From the NCBI RefSeq assembly GCF_000348905.1, contig NZ_AOFT01000024.1, positions 1 through 37,602 on the forward strand: 37,602 nt of DNA. The letters are read 5' to 3'. Below, in pieces: positions 36,912-37,602 of the stretch. Source of the DNA: Bhargavaea cecembensis DSE10 (GTDB lineage Bacteria > Bacillota > Bacilli > Bacillales_A > Planococcaceae). The translations under genes and the position numbers were made by a program. The notes under the pieces are model-generated. The model made no database searches. It had not been told where the DNA came from and worked only from the letters and a program-made list of their open reading frames with translations. Position 1 is the stretch's first letter. Each line of letters opens with the position of its first letter.

Positions 36912-37595
36912 ATGTTGAAAAAGCCGGGAATGGATGAGTGCATTCTCGTTTGTGTCTATTATGGCCCGAACGGCGAGCGGCTGATCCGGAGAGGCCACAA
37001 AATGGCCAGTATGCTCAATTGCCCGTTTTATATCCTGACGGTCGATCCGCTTCCGTTCGACCAATTTGATGCAGACAAGTCCGAGTATGTGGAGCGATGG
37101 CAGGAACTGGCCGAAGAACTCGGCGCGCAGGCGTTTATTCTCCGGGACAACGAGCGCCTTCCTTCCGCAAAGGCCATCAAGGAAGTGGCCTATGATAAGA
37201 ATGTTACCCAGATCGTCATCGGCCAGACCGCGCAAAGCCGGTGGGAAGAGATCACGAGGGGATCATTCATCAACGTTCTGCTCAGGGAGATCCCGTTTGC
37301 GGATCTGCACGTCGTCTCCGTCGCGAGGAATATCAAATCCGTCGAAGAGGATATGTACGAGAAGGGTGTCCGTGCGTACCTGGTGAAGGATGGCGACGGC
37401 TACCGCGTCAGCTTCACCCAATCGAAAGGCTGCGAATTCGAAGGGATCTTCTTTAAAGAGATGGGGACCGACTTCAACAACGGCATCTTCAAGTTCATGC
37501 ACGACCACAAGATGTGCCAGGTGCATGTGGATGATGACCGGATCGAGGAAACGGGAACTGTCGAACGCATGGCGGAGGAAAAGCACGTCCAATAA
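36912..37595 (+). CDS. KdpD-type universal stress domain protein
   Basis: A 227-aa cytosolic protein. The N-terminal 135 residues are a USP fold of the kind found in the sensor kinase KdpD (ILVCVYYGPNGERLIRRG, then QIVIGQTAQSRWEEITRGSF for the nucleotide loop region). The C-terminal 90 residues are an unassigned extension (GYRVSFTQSKGCEFEGIFFK). There is no histidine kinase domain or membrane segment. KdpD USP domains bind c-di-AMP in staphylococci, and kinase-less relatives have been described as potassium-sensor-like; neither activity is shown here. AAGAGGTGA precedes the ATG. It is divergent from the mrp operon, which fits a role in cation balance. The gene is complete and ends 7 bases before the window edge. 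Confidence 0.75.
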   Translation: MLKKPGMDECILVCVYYGPNGERLIRRGHKMASMLNCPFYILTVDPLPFDQFDADKSEYVERWQELAEELGAQAFILRDNERLPSAKAIKEVAYDKNVTQIVIGQTAQSRWEEITRGSFINVLLREIPFADLHVVSVARNIKSVEEDMYEKGVRAYLVKDGDGYRVSFTQSKGCEFEGIFFKEMGTDFNNGIFKFMHDHKMCQVHVDDDRIEETGTVERMAEEKHVQ

Positions 37596-37602
37596 TGAAA
37601 AA

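Overview
This 37.6 kb window looks like chromosomal core DNA from a moderately high-GC, low-GC-lineage Gram-positive (Bacillales; I would guess Planococcaceae such as Bhargavaea or Sporosarcina relatives, inferred from family content and not tested). The reasons are strong GGAGG ribosome binding sites, frequent TTG/GTG starts, a seven-gene Mrp antiporter operon, CsoR/CopZ, MntR with the six Bacillus-type metal ligands, CvfB, a lipoprotein-type YidC, DUF1002 and DUF4064 proteins, an lmo0937-family protein and SigB-like promoters. No phage, IS transposase, CRISPR array, rRNA or tRNA was seen.

Layout. 1-300: intergenic repeats with an exactly duplicated 54 bp arm, then a 45-codon gene. 0.6-1.3 kb: csoR-copZ copper sensing and buffering, with a CsoR-type operator inside the promoter and no copA next to it. 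1.5-5.9 kb: a NorA/Bmr-like MFS exporter, a PAS-PAS-PAS-GGDEF diguanylate cyclase and a DHA3-type MFS exporter. 6.0-7.6 kb: a 58-aa basic small protein divergent from an XRE-TPR regulator; three copies of one AT-rich palindrome link the regulator, the small gene and the MFS exporter. 7.6-13.4 kb: cystine transporter tcyP, cardiolipin synthase, a VanY-like D,D-carboxypeptidase, another MFS protein and small genes. 13.5-17.7 kb: yidC, an AraC regulator, a lipid kinase, a YtxH-like protein and two GNAT acetyltransferases. 17.8-21.9 kb: DUF4064, a 31-aa membrane peptide, a small GNAT, a VOC dioxygenase, a membrane/PH-domain protein and DUF1002. 22.0-24.8 kb: mntR-cvfB, an lmo0937-family peptide and a tandem-GNAT fusion. 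25.2-27.7 kb: UspA, a P1-family (DmpA-like) peptidase, a broken gene and a small lipoprotein. 27.7-30.8 kb: a 20 bp-period tandem array, a membrane-anchored penicillin acylase homologue and a repeat-filled intergenic region. 30.8-36.6 kb: mrpABCDEFG. 36.9-37.6 kb: a divergent KdpD/USP-like protein.

How the parts fit. Much of the window is envelope and ion homeostasis: copper (csoR-copZ), manganese sensing (mntR), Na+/H+ (mrp) beside a potassium-sensor-like USP protein, cystine uptake, cardiolipin, membrane protein insertion and peptidoglycan trimming. Three unlinked small or stress genes (31-aa peptide, lmo0937-type peptide, uspA) have SigB-like promoters. The best candidate for something undescribed is the 5.9-7.6 kb cluster. 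There an RRNPP-like (XRE + TPR) regulator, a small basic protein and an MFS exporter share the operator GTTTAAT-N3-ATTAAAC, placed 6 bp upstream of the -35 box in two separate promoters. All functional statements come from reading the sequence and from family knowledge; no database search was run.
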